From: DATATB01 sp036268995
GTDB lineage: Bacteria > Planctomycetota > Planctomycetia > Pirellulales > PNKZ01
Assembly (NCBI GenBank): GCA_036268995.1
Contig: DATATB010000182.1
Location: forward strand, 1 to 56,483
Reading direction: 5' to 3'
Length of the DNA stretch: 56,483 nucleotides
Part shown: positions 49,593 to 56,483 of the stretch, one piece after another
How the letters are laid out: the number at the start of each line of letters is the position of its first letter
Numbering within the stretch: the stretch's first letter is position 1
Translations under genes and position numbers: made by a program
The notes under the pieces: generated by a model
Told to the model about the DNA's origin: nothing
Database searches by the model: none
What the model saw: the letters and a program-made list of their open reading frames with translations, nothing else

Positions 49593-50743
49593 CAGTAGGC
49601 CGCCTGGTAAAGCTCAAGCAGGTCGGACTCTCCAACCTGCCGCGGATTAAACGTCCCGGTCCACTGCTTGGCCGCGTCGGCGGCCAGTTCCGGCAGTTTG
49701 TCGCGCTCGACGCCGCACTGGGCCAGCCGGTCAGGCAGGCCTGCCTTGGTGCGCATCTCGGCGATAAACTCGGCCAGGCCTTCGGGTCCCGAATCGGGAT
49801 GCGGGGCGCCGTTTTCGTCCGAGGTGTATTCCAGCAGTTCGCGATACATGCGGCCAAACTCGCGGCCGTTGAAGCGGATCACGTGCGGCAACATCAGCCC
49901 GATGGCCTGGCCGTGCACGATGCCGTAGGTGGTGGTCAGCGGATTGGCCAGCGCGTGCGTGGCGCCCAGCATCGAATGCTCGATCGCCAGCCCGGCCAGG
50001 CAGGCTCCCAACTGCATGCCGGCCCGGGCCTCGAGGTTCATCGGATCGTCGAGCACCCGGCCGAAGTTGGCCTCGAGCGACCGCCAGGCTTCGCGGCTAA
50101 ATAGCAGCGACATGGGATTGCGCCGCCGGGTGACATACGTCTCCAGGGCATGGGCAATTGCGTCGATGCCCGTCAGCGCCGTGACGCCCTGCGGCTGGGT
50201 CACGGTGAGCTTGGGATCGAGCAGGGCCACGCGGCAGGCGGCCTTGCGGTCGCCGCAAGCCATCTTGACATGCGTCTCGGCATCGGAGATCAGCGCGAAC
50301 GATTGGGCTTCGCTGCCCGTGCCCGAGGTGGTGGGCACGGCGATCATCGGCAGCATTTCGCGTGTGGCTTTGCCGACACCCCAATAGTCCTGCATCCGGC
50401 CGCCATTGGAATACAGGAAGTTGATCCCCTTGGCGCAGTCCATCGAGCTACCACCACCCAGACCCACGAGCAGTTCCGGCGAGTGCTCACGCGCTACGGC
50501 CAGGCCGGCCTCGACATTGTCGGTCGTGGGATTCTCGCAGACGCCATCAAACAGCCGGGTTTCGATGCCCGCCCGACGCAATGCCGCGATGCCGTGTTCG
50601 GTATGGCCGGCAGCCACGATGCCCGGATCGCTGACGACCAGGGCCCGCCGCGCTCCCAATTCGCCAGCCAATTCGCCCAGCGTGTCGACCTTGTCGGGGC
50701 CGAACACGATCCGCGTGCGCAATTGGAAGTCAAACGGGAGCAT
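49592..50743 (-). CDS. Iron-containing alcohol dehydrogenase
   Basis: 383 residues of the group III, NAD(P)-dependent alcohol dehydrogenase family. Nucleotide-binding GGGSSMDCAKG near 95-105, PTTSGTGSEA, and metal-ligand regions ALTGIDAIAHALETYV and SMLGATHALANPL with HGQAIGLMLPHV are intact. The ATG at 50743 starts the conserved FQLRTRIVFGP; 13 more upstream residues are possible. It is co-directional with the aldehyde dehydrogenase-like and ligase genes, 128 bp downstream of the former, and would reduce the aldehyde to alcohol or the reverse. The stop overlaps the propeller gene. Confidence 0.9.
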   Translation of the reverse strand: MLPFDFQLRTRIVFGPDKVDTLGELAGELGARRALVVSDPGIVAAGHTEHGIAALRRAGIETRLFDGVCENPTTDNVEAGLAVAREHSPELLVGLGGGSSMDCAKGINFLYSNGGRMQDYWGVGKATREMLPMIAVPTTSGTGSEAQSFALISDAETHVKMACGDRKAACRVALLDPKLTVTQPQGVTALTGIDAIAHALETYVTRRRNPMSLLFSREAWRSLEANFGRVLDDPMNLEARAGMQLGACLAGLAIEHSMLGATHALANPLTTTYGIVHGQAIGLMLPHVIRFNGREFGRMYRELLEYTSDENGAPHPDSGPEGLAEFIAEMRTKAGLPDRLAQCGVERDKLPELAADAAKQWTGTFNPRQVGESDLLELYQAAY

Positions 50744-50835
50744 GGGCAGGCGGTATCGAGGACGATGTCGGTAGGACGTCAAACGCCGGTCGAGTCTTTC
50801 ACCGGCAGCGGCAGGCGTGCATCAAGCTGGTGGGA

Positions 50836-50878
50836 GTCAGTTGTCAGTTGTCAGTTATAAGTTATTAGTTGTCAGTTG
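50836..50878. repeat. GTCAGTT tandem words
   Basis: GTCAGTTGTCAGTTGTCAGT followed by TATAAGTTATTAGTTGTCAGTTG in the gap between the alcohol and aldehyde dehydrogenase genes. On the minus strand its AACTGACAACT includes the TGA stop codon of the aldehyde dehydrogenase gene (ends at 50872). Related to 53717-53780. Confidence 0.7.
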
Positions 50879-52341
50879 CCTGGGGAACGTTTGGCCTGCA
50901 AGGCCGTCGGGTCGGAAATCCATTCGGGCATGACCTGGCAGGCTCGGGCGCGGAACAGGAAGTCGACGATGTTTCCTTCGTGCGGCTGGAGCCAATCGAG
51001 TTTGATCGTGGGAATCGGCCCGAGGTTCAAACGGTCGATGTGCGTGGCGCCGACCAGTGCCCGCTGAAAGCGATCGTCGCGGGTAATGGCGGTGCAGACC
51101 AGCGTCGGGCCGATCTCTTCGAGCATCTTGTCCTGCGGGCACTCGACGACCGTGACGAACGGGAACATGTATTCTTTTTTGGCGATCGCGTTGGCCGGCG
51201 ACGGGCAATGCGCGACCGTCGGACGCAAGTAGGCACAGCGCTCTTTTTCCACCAGCCGCGGCCCGTACTCGGCCGTCGAGTGCGTGACGCCCGGCTCCTT
51301 GAGATCGGCTTCGATCATCTTCCATACATTTTGGGCCATGTTCGGCACGGTAAAGGCCGCCAGCCCGGCATTGGGATCTTCCGGCGGCAGCGCCTCGATC
51401 GGCCCCATTCGCTTGGCCAACGCCGCGGCGATTTCCTTGGTATGGCGCGACGCCCAGACGCCCGAGCAATTAATGCAGCCGCGGCCGCTGTTCAAGTAGA
51501 CGCTGTCGGCGATCAGGTCGATGTACTCTTCCCAGCGATCGACCACGTCGTCGCCCAGGATCACCTTGCTGAAGCCCGGCCCGTGGGCCTGCACGCGCGG
51601 GTTGCCCTTGTAGCGCTCCACCGTAGCGGTGCCGCCAAAAATCATGCTCCGCTGGCAATTGGCCAACACGGCGGCGCCGACTTCGGGTCCGCCGGGGTAA
51701 ATCGAAATCGCCTCGCGCGGAATGCCGGCTTCGTAAAACGCGGCGGCCATGCGGAACGGGGTCCACGGCTCTTGCGGCCCCGGCTTGAGCACCAGGCCGA
51801 CTTGCATCGGAATCACCGGCAGCCAGAGCGTGTGTACGCCGGGCGAATTCGACGGCAACACGAGCCCCACGATCGGCGATTGGGCCTGGTAGCTAACCGT
51901 CACGCCGCGGCTCTCTTTGCCGTAGCCGCGAGCCAGGATATCCAGGTCCAGGCCGCGCGTCAGCGCTTCGAGCATTTCGCGCATATGCGTGAGCACGAAA
52001 TAGTTCTTCTGCATGTTGCCGCTGCACATGTGTACCGGCAGGCCCGTCGAGGCGCTCTGAGCCTTGGCAAAATCCTCGGGCGATTGCTGGCCGTCGCCCA
52101 TTGGCAGCGTGGCGTTGAGATACAGCTCGCCGGCCCGCTTGACGCGCTCGATCAACTCGTCCGGCTTGATCTCGCAGAGCACGTCGCGCGCACGCTGGGC
52201 CTGGCGCATGTCGCGCTGCAACAAGCCGCCCCCGGCCTGGCTCACCTTGGCGATCGGTTCGCCGGTGATGAAATGCAGGACCTGATCGGTTTCCAGCGAC
52301 TCGTAGGGCTTGCCCCAACGCAATACAGGCAGATTCAGCAC
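50872..52341 (-). CDS. Aldehyde dehydrogenase-superfamily acyl reductase-like protein
   Basis: 489 residues. The Rossmann region shows SPIVGLVLPSNSPGVHTLWL and LKPGPQEPWTP; the catalytic cysteine is C289 (GRGCINCSG; C292 is the second one). The overall size and its neighbour, a LuxE-sized ligase, recall LuxC-type acyl reductases, though I cannot assign LuxC with certainty. The start is GTG at 52341, with AAGGAG eight bases upstream; a TTG at 52365 also keeps the frame. It follows the ligase gene by 20 bp. Likely reaction: activated acyl to aldehyde, using NAD(P)H. The stop codon lies in a repeat. Confidence 0.82.
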   Translation of the reverse strand: MLNLPVLRWGKPYESLETDQVLHFITGEPIAKVSQAGGGLLQRDMRQAQRARDVLCEIKPDELIERVKRAGELYLNATLPMGDGQQSPEDFAKAQSASTGLPVHMCSGNMQKNYFVLTHMREMLEALTRGLDLDILARGYGKESRGVTVSYQAQSPIVGLVLPSNSPGVHTLWLPVIPMQVGLVLKPGPQEPWTPFRMAAAFYEAGIPREAISIYPGGPEVGAAVLANCQRSMIFGGTATVERYKGNPRVQAHGPGFSKVILGDDVVDRWEEYIDLIADSVYLNSGRGCINCSGVWASRHTKEIAAALAKRMGPIEALPPEDPNAGLAAFTVPNMAQNVWKMIEADLKEPGVTHSTAEYGPRLVEKERCAYLRPTVAHCPSPANAIAKKEYMFPFVTVVECPQDKMLEEIGPTLVCTAITRDDRFQRALVGATHIDRLNLGPIPTIKLDWLQPHEGNIVDFLFRARACQVMPEWISDPTALQAKRSPGN

Positions 52342-52361
52342 GCGCGGATCTCCTTCGATTT

Positions 52362-53471
52362 TCAATACACGCCGACGGTCGTGGCTTCGGCCAACTCATG
52401 GAATGGACGCACGCCGCTTACGCCGTCCCACGGATACTTCTCGTAGGGCTGCTCGCGCTCGCCTTCGTCGCGCTCCAGAAAACCCGGCATGAAGAACTCT
52501 TTGGTCAGCGTCGTCAGCTTGACTCGGCCGGTCTGGCCGTAGCCGACCACCCGCATCGGGTCGTTGAACTCCACGACTTCGGTCACGGCCCGCGGCTGCG
52601 GGGCGTAGTAGCTGATCTTGTAGCCGTCGGCCGCCGAGACCGGCTTGGAGCAGGCCAAGCCCATCAGCGTGTTGCCGTAGGTGGGCGTCATGTACACGCT
52701 GTCGTCGAGGAACTCTTCCATGGCAAAGCGCGTCCATTGCGGCGTGAACTCGGTGCCGCCGGAAAAAATGCCGGTGATTCCCGCTTTGGGGATGCTCGAC
52801 CCGCGCTTTTCCAGCGCGGTGGCCAGGCTCTCGAGCAGCTTGGGCGTGGTGAACATGCAGCGGATATCGTGGCCGGCGCCCAGAATGGTGATGGCCTGGT
52901 CGATGCAATGCTCTTTGTACGCTTCGAGGTGCTCCATCCAGCCGCGCTTGATAAGCTTGATCACCCAGCGAGGATCGAGATCGACACAGAAGCAAATGCC
53001 GCCGCGGTGCTGAGCCAGGTGCTCGACGGCCAGCCGCAATCGCCGCGGACCCGAGGGGCCCAGCATCAGCCAGTTCGCGCCTTTGGGAAAATACTCGTCC
53101 GGCAGCGTGTCACTAAACAGCGAATAGTCGGTGCGAAAGTCTTCGATGGCGATGCGGCTCTTGGGCACGCCCGTCGTGCCGCCGGTCTCGAACACGTAGA
53201 TCGGCTTATCGGCGAAAGCCTTGGGCACCCAGCGCCGCACCGGCCCACCACGCAGCCATTCGTCCTGGAAGGGGTCGAACTTCTTCAGATCGTCAAACGT
53301 GCGGACCTCTTTTAATGGGTCGAATTTCATTCCCTTGGCATATTCCAGCCAGAACGGGCAGCCGGTCGAGGGATGAAAATGCCATTGAACGATCTCGTAG
53401 GCGTGGGCATCGAGTCGCTCGCGGGCGGCGCGCGACTGCGCAGCCAGATCGGGGGACTGAGTGGCCGTCAT
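52362..53471 (-). CDS. ANL-superfamily ligase / acyl-protein synthetase-like protein
   Basis: 369 residues. The phosphate loop FETGGTTGVPKSR lies near residues 95-107 and a second core motif SVYMTPTYGNTLMGLA near 250, as in phenylacetate-CoA ligase and LuxE-type enzymes. It is about 60 residues shorter than PaaK and close to LuxE in size, so the mobile C-terminal domain is reduced. It should activate a carboxylic acid as acyl-AMP. The ATG at 53471 has AGGAG six bases upstream. First gene of the operon with the aldehyde dehydrogenase-like, alcohol dehydrogenase and propeller genes. Fatty or aryl acid cannot be distinguished. Confidence 0.83.
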   Translation of the reverse strand: MTATQSPDLAAQSRAARERLDAHAYEIVQWHFHPSTGCPFWLEYAKGMKFDPLKEVRTFDDLKKFDPFQDEWLRGGPVRRWVPKAFADKPIYVFETGGTTGVPKSRIAIEDFRTDYSLFSDTLPDEYFPKGANWLMLGPSGPRRLRLAVEHLAQHRGGICFCVDLDPRWVIKLIKRGWMEHLEAYKEHCIDQAITILGAGHDIRCMFTTPKLLESLATALEKRGSSIPKAGITGIFSGGTEFTPQWTRFAMEEFLDDSVYMTPTYGNTLMGLACSKPVSAADGYKISYYAPQPRAVTEVVEFNDPMRVVGYGQTGRVKLTTLTKEFFMPGFLERDEGEREQPYEKYPWDGVSGVRPFHELAEATTVGVY

Positions 53472-53824
53472 GAACGCTCCTGCTAGGTGGGACAAACGCT
53501 GGGAATTCGGACAAGGCGGGAGGCAAATACTACGTTGGATACCGGCTGGCGGCAGCCGCACGTCGCGAATAGTCGCCGCATGCGGCCGCTGTCGAGACCC
53601 TTTAGCCTAACGTACCCTCGCCCGCGAAACAACGGGCCGACCCAACCGATTCCGGCCAAAGAAGATAGATGCCGACGGAGTCGCCAAGCGTGGCCGCGGA
53701 ACGCATAATGACAGCGAGTTGTCAGTGGTCAGTTGTCCGTGGTCAGTTGCAACGGACCACGGACAACTGACTACGGACTCTTCACGGACTCTCCGCACCC
53801 GCCCCCCAAAAGGTAAACCTAGCC
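53472..53824. other. Divergent intergenic region containing one inverted repeat
   Basis: 353 bases between the ligase and methyltransferase starts. It contains the GTCAGTT inverted repeat (53717-53780). I see no coding sequence; a 73-codon ORF at 53487 lacks protein-like composition. Promoters of both flanking genes must lie here, but I cannot place them. Confidence 0.5.
53717..53780. repeat. GTCAGTTGTCCGTGGTC inverted repeat
   Basis: Perfect 17-base arms, GTCAGTTGTCCGTGGTC (53728-53744) and GACCACGGACAACTGAC (53755-53771), around a ten-base loop. Preceded by more GTCAGT words. Same word family as 50836-50878. It is upstream of the methyltransferase gene, so on a transcript from further upstream it would fold into a strong stem. 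Confidence 0.8.
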
Positions 53825-54430
53825 GTGGAACGAGAACACTTCGAGCAGAGTTACCATGGCCAGCCGCCTTGGGACATCGGCCGGCCGCAGCCGGCAATCG
53901 TCGAACTGGCCGAGTCGGGACAGATCGTCGGCAGCGTGCTGGACTGCGGTTGCGGCACCGGCGAAAACGCCCTCTACCTGGCCGCCAAAGGGCACGAGTC
54001 CTGGGGGCTGGATTATGTCTCGCTCGCCATCGAGCGGGCACGCTTCAAAACGGTCCAGCGCGGCGCCTCGGCCACGTTCGTCGAGGGCAGTGCGCTGCAA
54101 CTCGAGAAGCTGAACCGCCAATTCGACACGATCATCGACTGCGGACTGTTCCACACGTTCAGCGACGAGGAGCGGCCGCAATATGTAAGCGGCCTGGCAA
54201 AAATCGTCCGCCCAGGCGGCCGGGTGCACGTGCTCTGCTTTTCCGATGAAGAGCCGGGCGACGAAGGCCCGCGGCGCATTACGCAGCGGGAAATTCGCGA
54301 CGCCTTTCACGACGGCTGGCGCGTGCAGCGGATCACGCCCATACGCTTCGAGACGGCCGATTTTCCCGACGGCCCTCACTTCAGCCCCGGCGGCCCCAAG
54401 GCCTGGCTAGCGAGCATCGAGCGGCAGTAA
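53825..54430 (+). CDS. Class I SAM-dependent methyltransferase
   Basis: 201 residues with a Rossmann-like methyltransferase fold. Motif I is SVLDCGCGTGENALYLA at 37-53; the acidic loop after strand 2 is GLDY near 62, and FDTIIDCGLFHTF (near 100-112) and the GGRVHVLCFSDE strand complete the core. The N-terminus (YHGQPPWDIGRPQP) resembles thiopurine/tellurite-type methyltransferases. The start is a GTG at 53825 with AAAAGGT eleven bases upstream. Substrate unknown. It is convergent with the large membrane protein, 18 bp apart. Confidence 0.88.
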   Translation: MEREHFEQSYHGQPPWDIGRPQPAIVELAESGQIVGSVLDCGCGTGENALYLAAKGHESWGLDYVSLAIERARFKTVQRGASATFVEGSALQLEKLNRQFDTIIDCGLFHTFSDEERPQYVSGLAKIVRPGGRVHVLCFSDEEPGDEGPRRITQREIRDAFHDGWRVQRITPIRFETADFPDGPHFSPGGPKAWLASIERQ

Positions 54431-54448
54431 TCCTCGCGACGCGCAACG

Positions 54449-56179
54449 TCAGCGCGCCCGCAATAGTGCAGGAATTCGATGGACCCATGCTCGAACGGCG
54501 ACACCGGCTTTGCTGAGGCTGACGAGCAGCCCGAAGGCAAAGAACAGCAATCCACCGGTCAGCAGGTCGAGCCCGGCGACGTGGACGCGCAATTGCTGAT
54601 AGAGCCGTAGACCATGATCGCCAGACCAGGCCAGGGCGATCAAAACCGCCGCATGATAATACGTACGGCTGTTGAGCATCCAACCGTACGCTGCCGCCGC
54701 GGCCAACCAGGCGAGCGGATACCACCAAGAGCACTGGGCGGCCCAATCACCCAATAACCATCGCGGGTCGCCCACCGCCCACAGTGCCACGGCACCGATC
54801 GCAATTGCGCCCACGCTTCGCAGGAATCGCGCGAAGCGGTCGTTAAAGGCCACGGCCGTGGCAAGCAGGACAAGCAGCAGTAAGTGCATCGGTACGGTCA
54901 TCACATCCAGCGTTGTCAGCCGGAACTGGATCGCGAAGGCGAGTACGCCCATCGCGCCTGCCAGGAGTGCCCGTGGCGAACTCGATCGAACAATCGCCGC
55001 TGCCAGTTGAATGGCAGCCGCCGCGAACAGCGGCAAGACGGCCGGAGGGCTCAACCAATCCACGGTCAACGCATCGCGATTGACCAGGCTGAGCAAGGCG
55101 ATGCACACCGTGAGGCAATCCACGGCAAGCCGTACACGGCGAATCGCGGCCAACAGGTAAAACAGGCTTACCAAGCAAAGTGTAACGAACAGCGGCGTGC
55201 CGCCGAGCGCAGCGTGAAATGCCGTCAGAAATCCCTGGTAAACCACATCTGCGCGATGGCTGGCGGCCAATAGTGGTGCCGCGGCGGCCAGCGCCATTCC
55301 AATCGTGGTCGCGCGGCGATTGGGCGTTTGTAAACCGACTTCCACGAACAGCAGCGCCGCGGCCAGGCAGAGCGGCACCAAAAAATACAGCCCGAACGCG
55401 CTGGCCGAGCCGCCAATAAAATCCAGCGAAACGCAAATCGAATAGGCTCTGCCGCACGCGCACAATCCGAGCACCGCAAACAGCGGCCAGGGAAACCACG
55501 GCCAGCTCCACGGGGTGCCATTGTCCGCTGTTCGGGACTTGCCACTGCGCGCAGCAGGCAGCAGCGCGAGCATCGCGAGCGCAGCCGCCAGCGGGAATCC
55601 GAAAAACGCCCAGTGCAGCCGATCGGTCCCCGGCTCGAAATGGCAGCGGGCGATCACGGCCGGGTACACAAAAAAGATCGCCAGCAGCAAGTAATAGGGC
55701 AGGCGAAAAATCGCGGGCAATCGGATCGACAGCCCGCGCAGCAGGAATTCACTGACGCCAGCCGCGAAGGCCAGGCTGGCGACGTTAAGTAGCACGCCTT
55801 CGCGAAAGTTCTCGATGAGATACTCGTCGAACGACAACGACAGCGCGATCAGCACTAATACAGTTAACAGCAACAGGCTGCGCACGTCGTCCCACACTTT
55901 TCCCAGTCGCACCAGCACGTAGCTGCTGGCCGCGAGCAACATGGCATAAGCCGACAGCCCGCCGGCCAGCCCCCACGGAGAACTCGTCTCTCCATGCGAG
56001 CTGAACGAGATCCGCAGACCTGCAAAGATGAGAGCCGCGCTCACGGCATAGAACGGGTTGCTCGTGTAGAGCCAACCGGCGAGCGCCTTCACTGGTCGTG
56101 GGCCTGGCCGAACTGCCTCCGACACGAGCGGCACCTTGACAGTGTCCGCCATCGTGGGATCCGGAACCTCGCTGTCCAT
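54449..56179 (-). CDS. Polytopic membrane protein, function unknown
   Basis: 576 residues with about 15 hydrophobic helices spread from residue 40 to the end, separated by short polar loops (for example ALIFAGLRISFSS, YYLLLAIFFVYPAVIA, LYFLVPLCLAAALLFVEVGL). A 30-residue polar N-terminus precedes the first helix. The start at 56179 has GGAGGTG about five bases upstream and is preferred over a longer frame. No transporter, ligase or glycosyltransferase motif is visible. Even spacing of helices suggests a channel, polymerase or exporter, but I cannot choose. Confidence 0.75.
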   Translation of the reverse strand: MDSEVPDPTMADTVKVPLVSEAVRPGPRPVKALAGWLYTSNPFYAVSAALIFAGLRISFSSHGETSSPWGLAGGLSAYAMLLAASSYVLVRLGKVWDDVRSLLLLTVLVLIALSLSFDEYLIENFREGVLLNVASLAFAAGVSEFLLRGLSIRLPAIFRLPYYLLLAIFFVYPAVIARCHFEPGTDRLHWAFFGFPLAAALAMLALLPAARSGKSRTADNGTPWSWPWFPWPLFAVLGLCACGRAYSICVSLDFIGGSASAFGLYFLVPLCLAAALLFVEVGLQTPNRRATTIGMALAAAAPLLAASHRADVVYQGFLTAFHAALGGTPLFVTLCLVSLFYLLAAIRRVRLAVDCLTVCIALLSLVNRDALTVDWLSPPAVLPLFAAAAIQLAAAIVRSSSPRALLAGAMGVLAFAIQFRLTTLDVMTVPMHLLLLVLLATAVAFNDRFARFLRSVGAIAIGAVALWAVGDPRWLLGDWAAQCSWWYPLAWLAAAAAYGWMLNSRTYYHAAVLIALAWSGDHGLRLYQQLRVHVAGLDLLTGGLLFFAFGLLVSLSKAGVAVRAWVHRIPALLRAR

Positions 56180-56374
56180 CGAGCACCTCCGCGAATCATG
56201 CCGAGTGGCTGGCGACGTGCTGGCGGCGCAAAGAAAGGACCGATGTGCATCCGCCGCCTCCATTATGCCGCGGATCGCGACCAAGGCCAAGCATTTCTGG
56301 CGATGGCCAAGGCACGGCGGCTGGCAATGGACGGACGAATGCCGTCCTTCGGCTCCCGGCTTCAGCGGGATGAA

Positions 56375-56483
56375 TCAAGGCGCTGGCTGCTGTTTCACCA
56401 CGACACGCTGGAGAATCGTTTTTTCCACGAAAATTTTCGCATCGTTCGCGGCGACCCATTTGGCAAGGTTTTCAGACGAATCG
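56375..56483 (-). CDS. 3' end of a gene cut by the window edge
   Basis: The last 35 codons before a TGA at 56377-56375 give a protein-like tail: DSSENLAKWVAANDAKIFVE, then KTILQRVVVKQQPAP. It lacks a start because the gene enters from beyond the right edge. Codon choice fits the neighbours. No family recognised. It lies upstream of the membrane protein gene on the same strand, 195 bp from its start. Confidence 0.5.
   Translation of the reverse strand, partial: DSSENLAKWVAANDAKIFVEKTILQRVVVKQQPAP

Noticed and set aside
50872..53471. Bioluminescence lux operon
   Set aside because: Ligase and reductase sizes recall LuxE and LuxC, but no luciferase luxAB or luxD is present.

Overview
The window is GC-rich chromosomal DNA from a planctomycete, most likely a Pirellulales-type member. 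The grounds are gene content recognised from memory, not a database search: a DUF1592-type cytochrome c followed by a DUF1552 Tat-exported protein, a Cys-type sulfatase with an extra C-terminal domain, many small secreted low-complexity proteins, tandem 81-residue proteins of a family I associate with planctomycetes, and several families of short intergenic palindromes. I see no rRNA or tRNA gene, intact insertion sequence, CRISPR array or prophage.

Layout. 55-3484: single-chain restriction-modification protein plus a small overlapping ORF. 3554-4999: old-yellow-enzyme-like oxidoreductase. 5096-6199: two small secreted proteins. 6414-11682: mfd, a strong terminator, then a secreted PpiC-type isomerase. 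11811-14959 (minus): rimO, pgsA and a CPBP membrane protease. 15072-15630: two tandem 81-aa paralogues. 15788-17778: a degenerate phosphoglucose isomerase homologue and a UPF0173 hydrolase. 17775-18086: Rieske protein. 18397-22169: DUF1592/DUF1552 pair. 22276-25318 (minus): TPR protein and YebC. 25625-28670: sulfatase facing nagA. 29406-36775 (minus): glgB, treS-maltokinase fusion and glgE, a tight operon for alpha-glucan synthesis from trehalose. 36982-40734: an STN-like secreted protein, a 34-codon ORF and a large propeller/membrane protein. 40760-41377 (minus): a frameshifted polymorphic-toxin tip with an intact putative immunity gene. 41527-45134 (minus): ftsK and a lipoprotein. 45538-48353 (minus): HemW-like radical SAM protein, lipoyl H-like protein and dicluster ferredoxin, coupled. 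48366-53471 (minus): ANL-type ligase, aldehyde dehydrogenase-like protein, iron alcohol dehydrogenase and PQQ-propeller protein. 53825-56179: methyltransferase and a polytopic membrane protein. A cut-off gene enters at the right edge.

How genes work together. The GlgE operon can turn trehalose into branched glucan (TreS: trehalose to maltose; fused kinase: maltose to maltose-1-phosphate; GlgE: chain extension; GlgB: branching). The 49.6-53.5 kb operon looks like a carboxylate to aldehyde to alcohol route with an envelope partner. The 45.5-48.4 kb operon couples a radical SAM enzyme, a lipoyl carrier and an electron carrier, substrate unknown.

The least ordinary signals are: (i) GTAG-footed hairpins in inverted pairs whose stems covary at all four copies; (ii) repeat families that supply stop codons or in-frame coding sequence for neighbouring genes; (iii) a phosphoglucose isomerase homologue that has lost its signature residues; (iv) the orphan toxin tip with an extra base beside its intact immunity gene.
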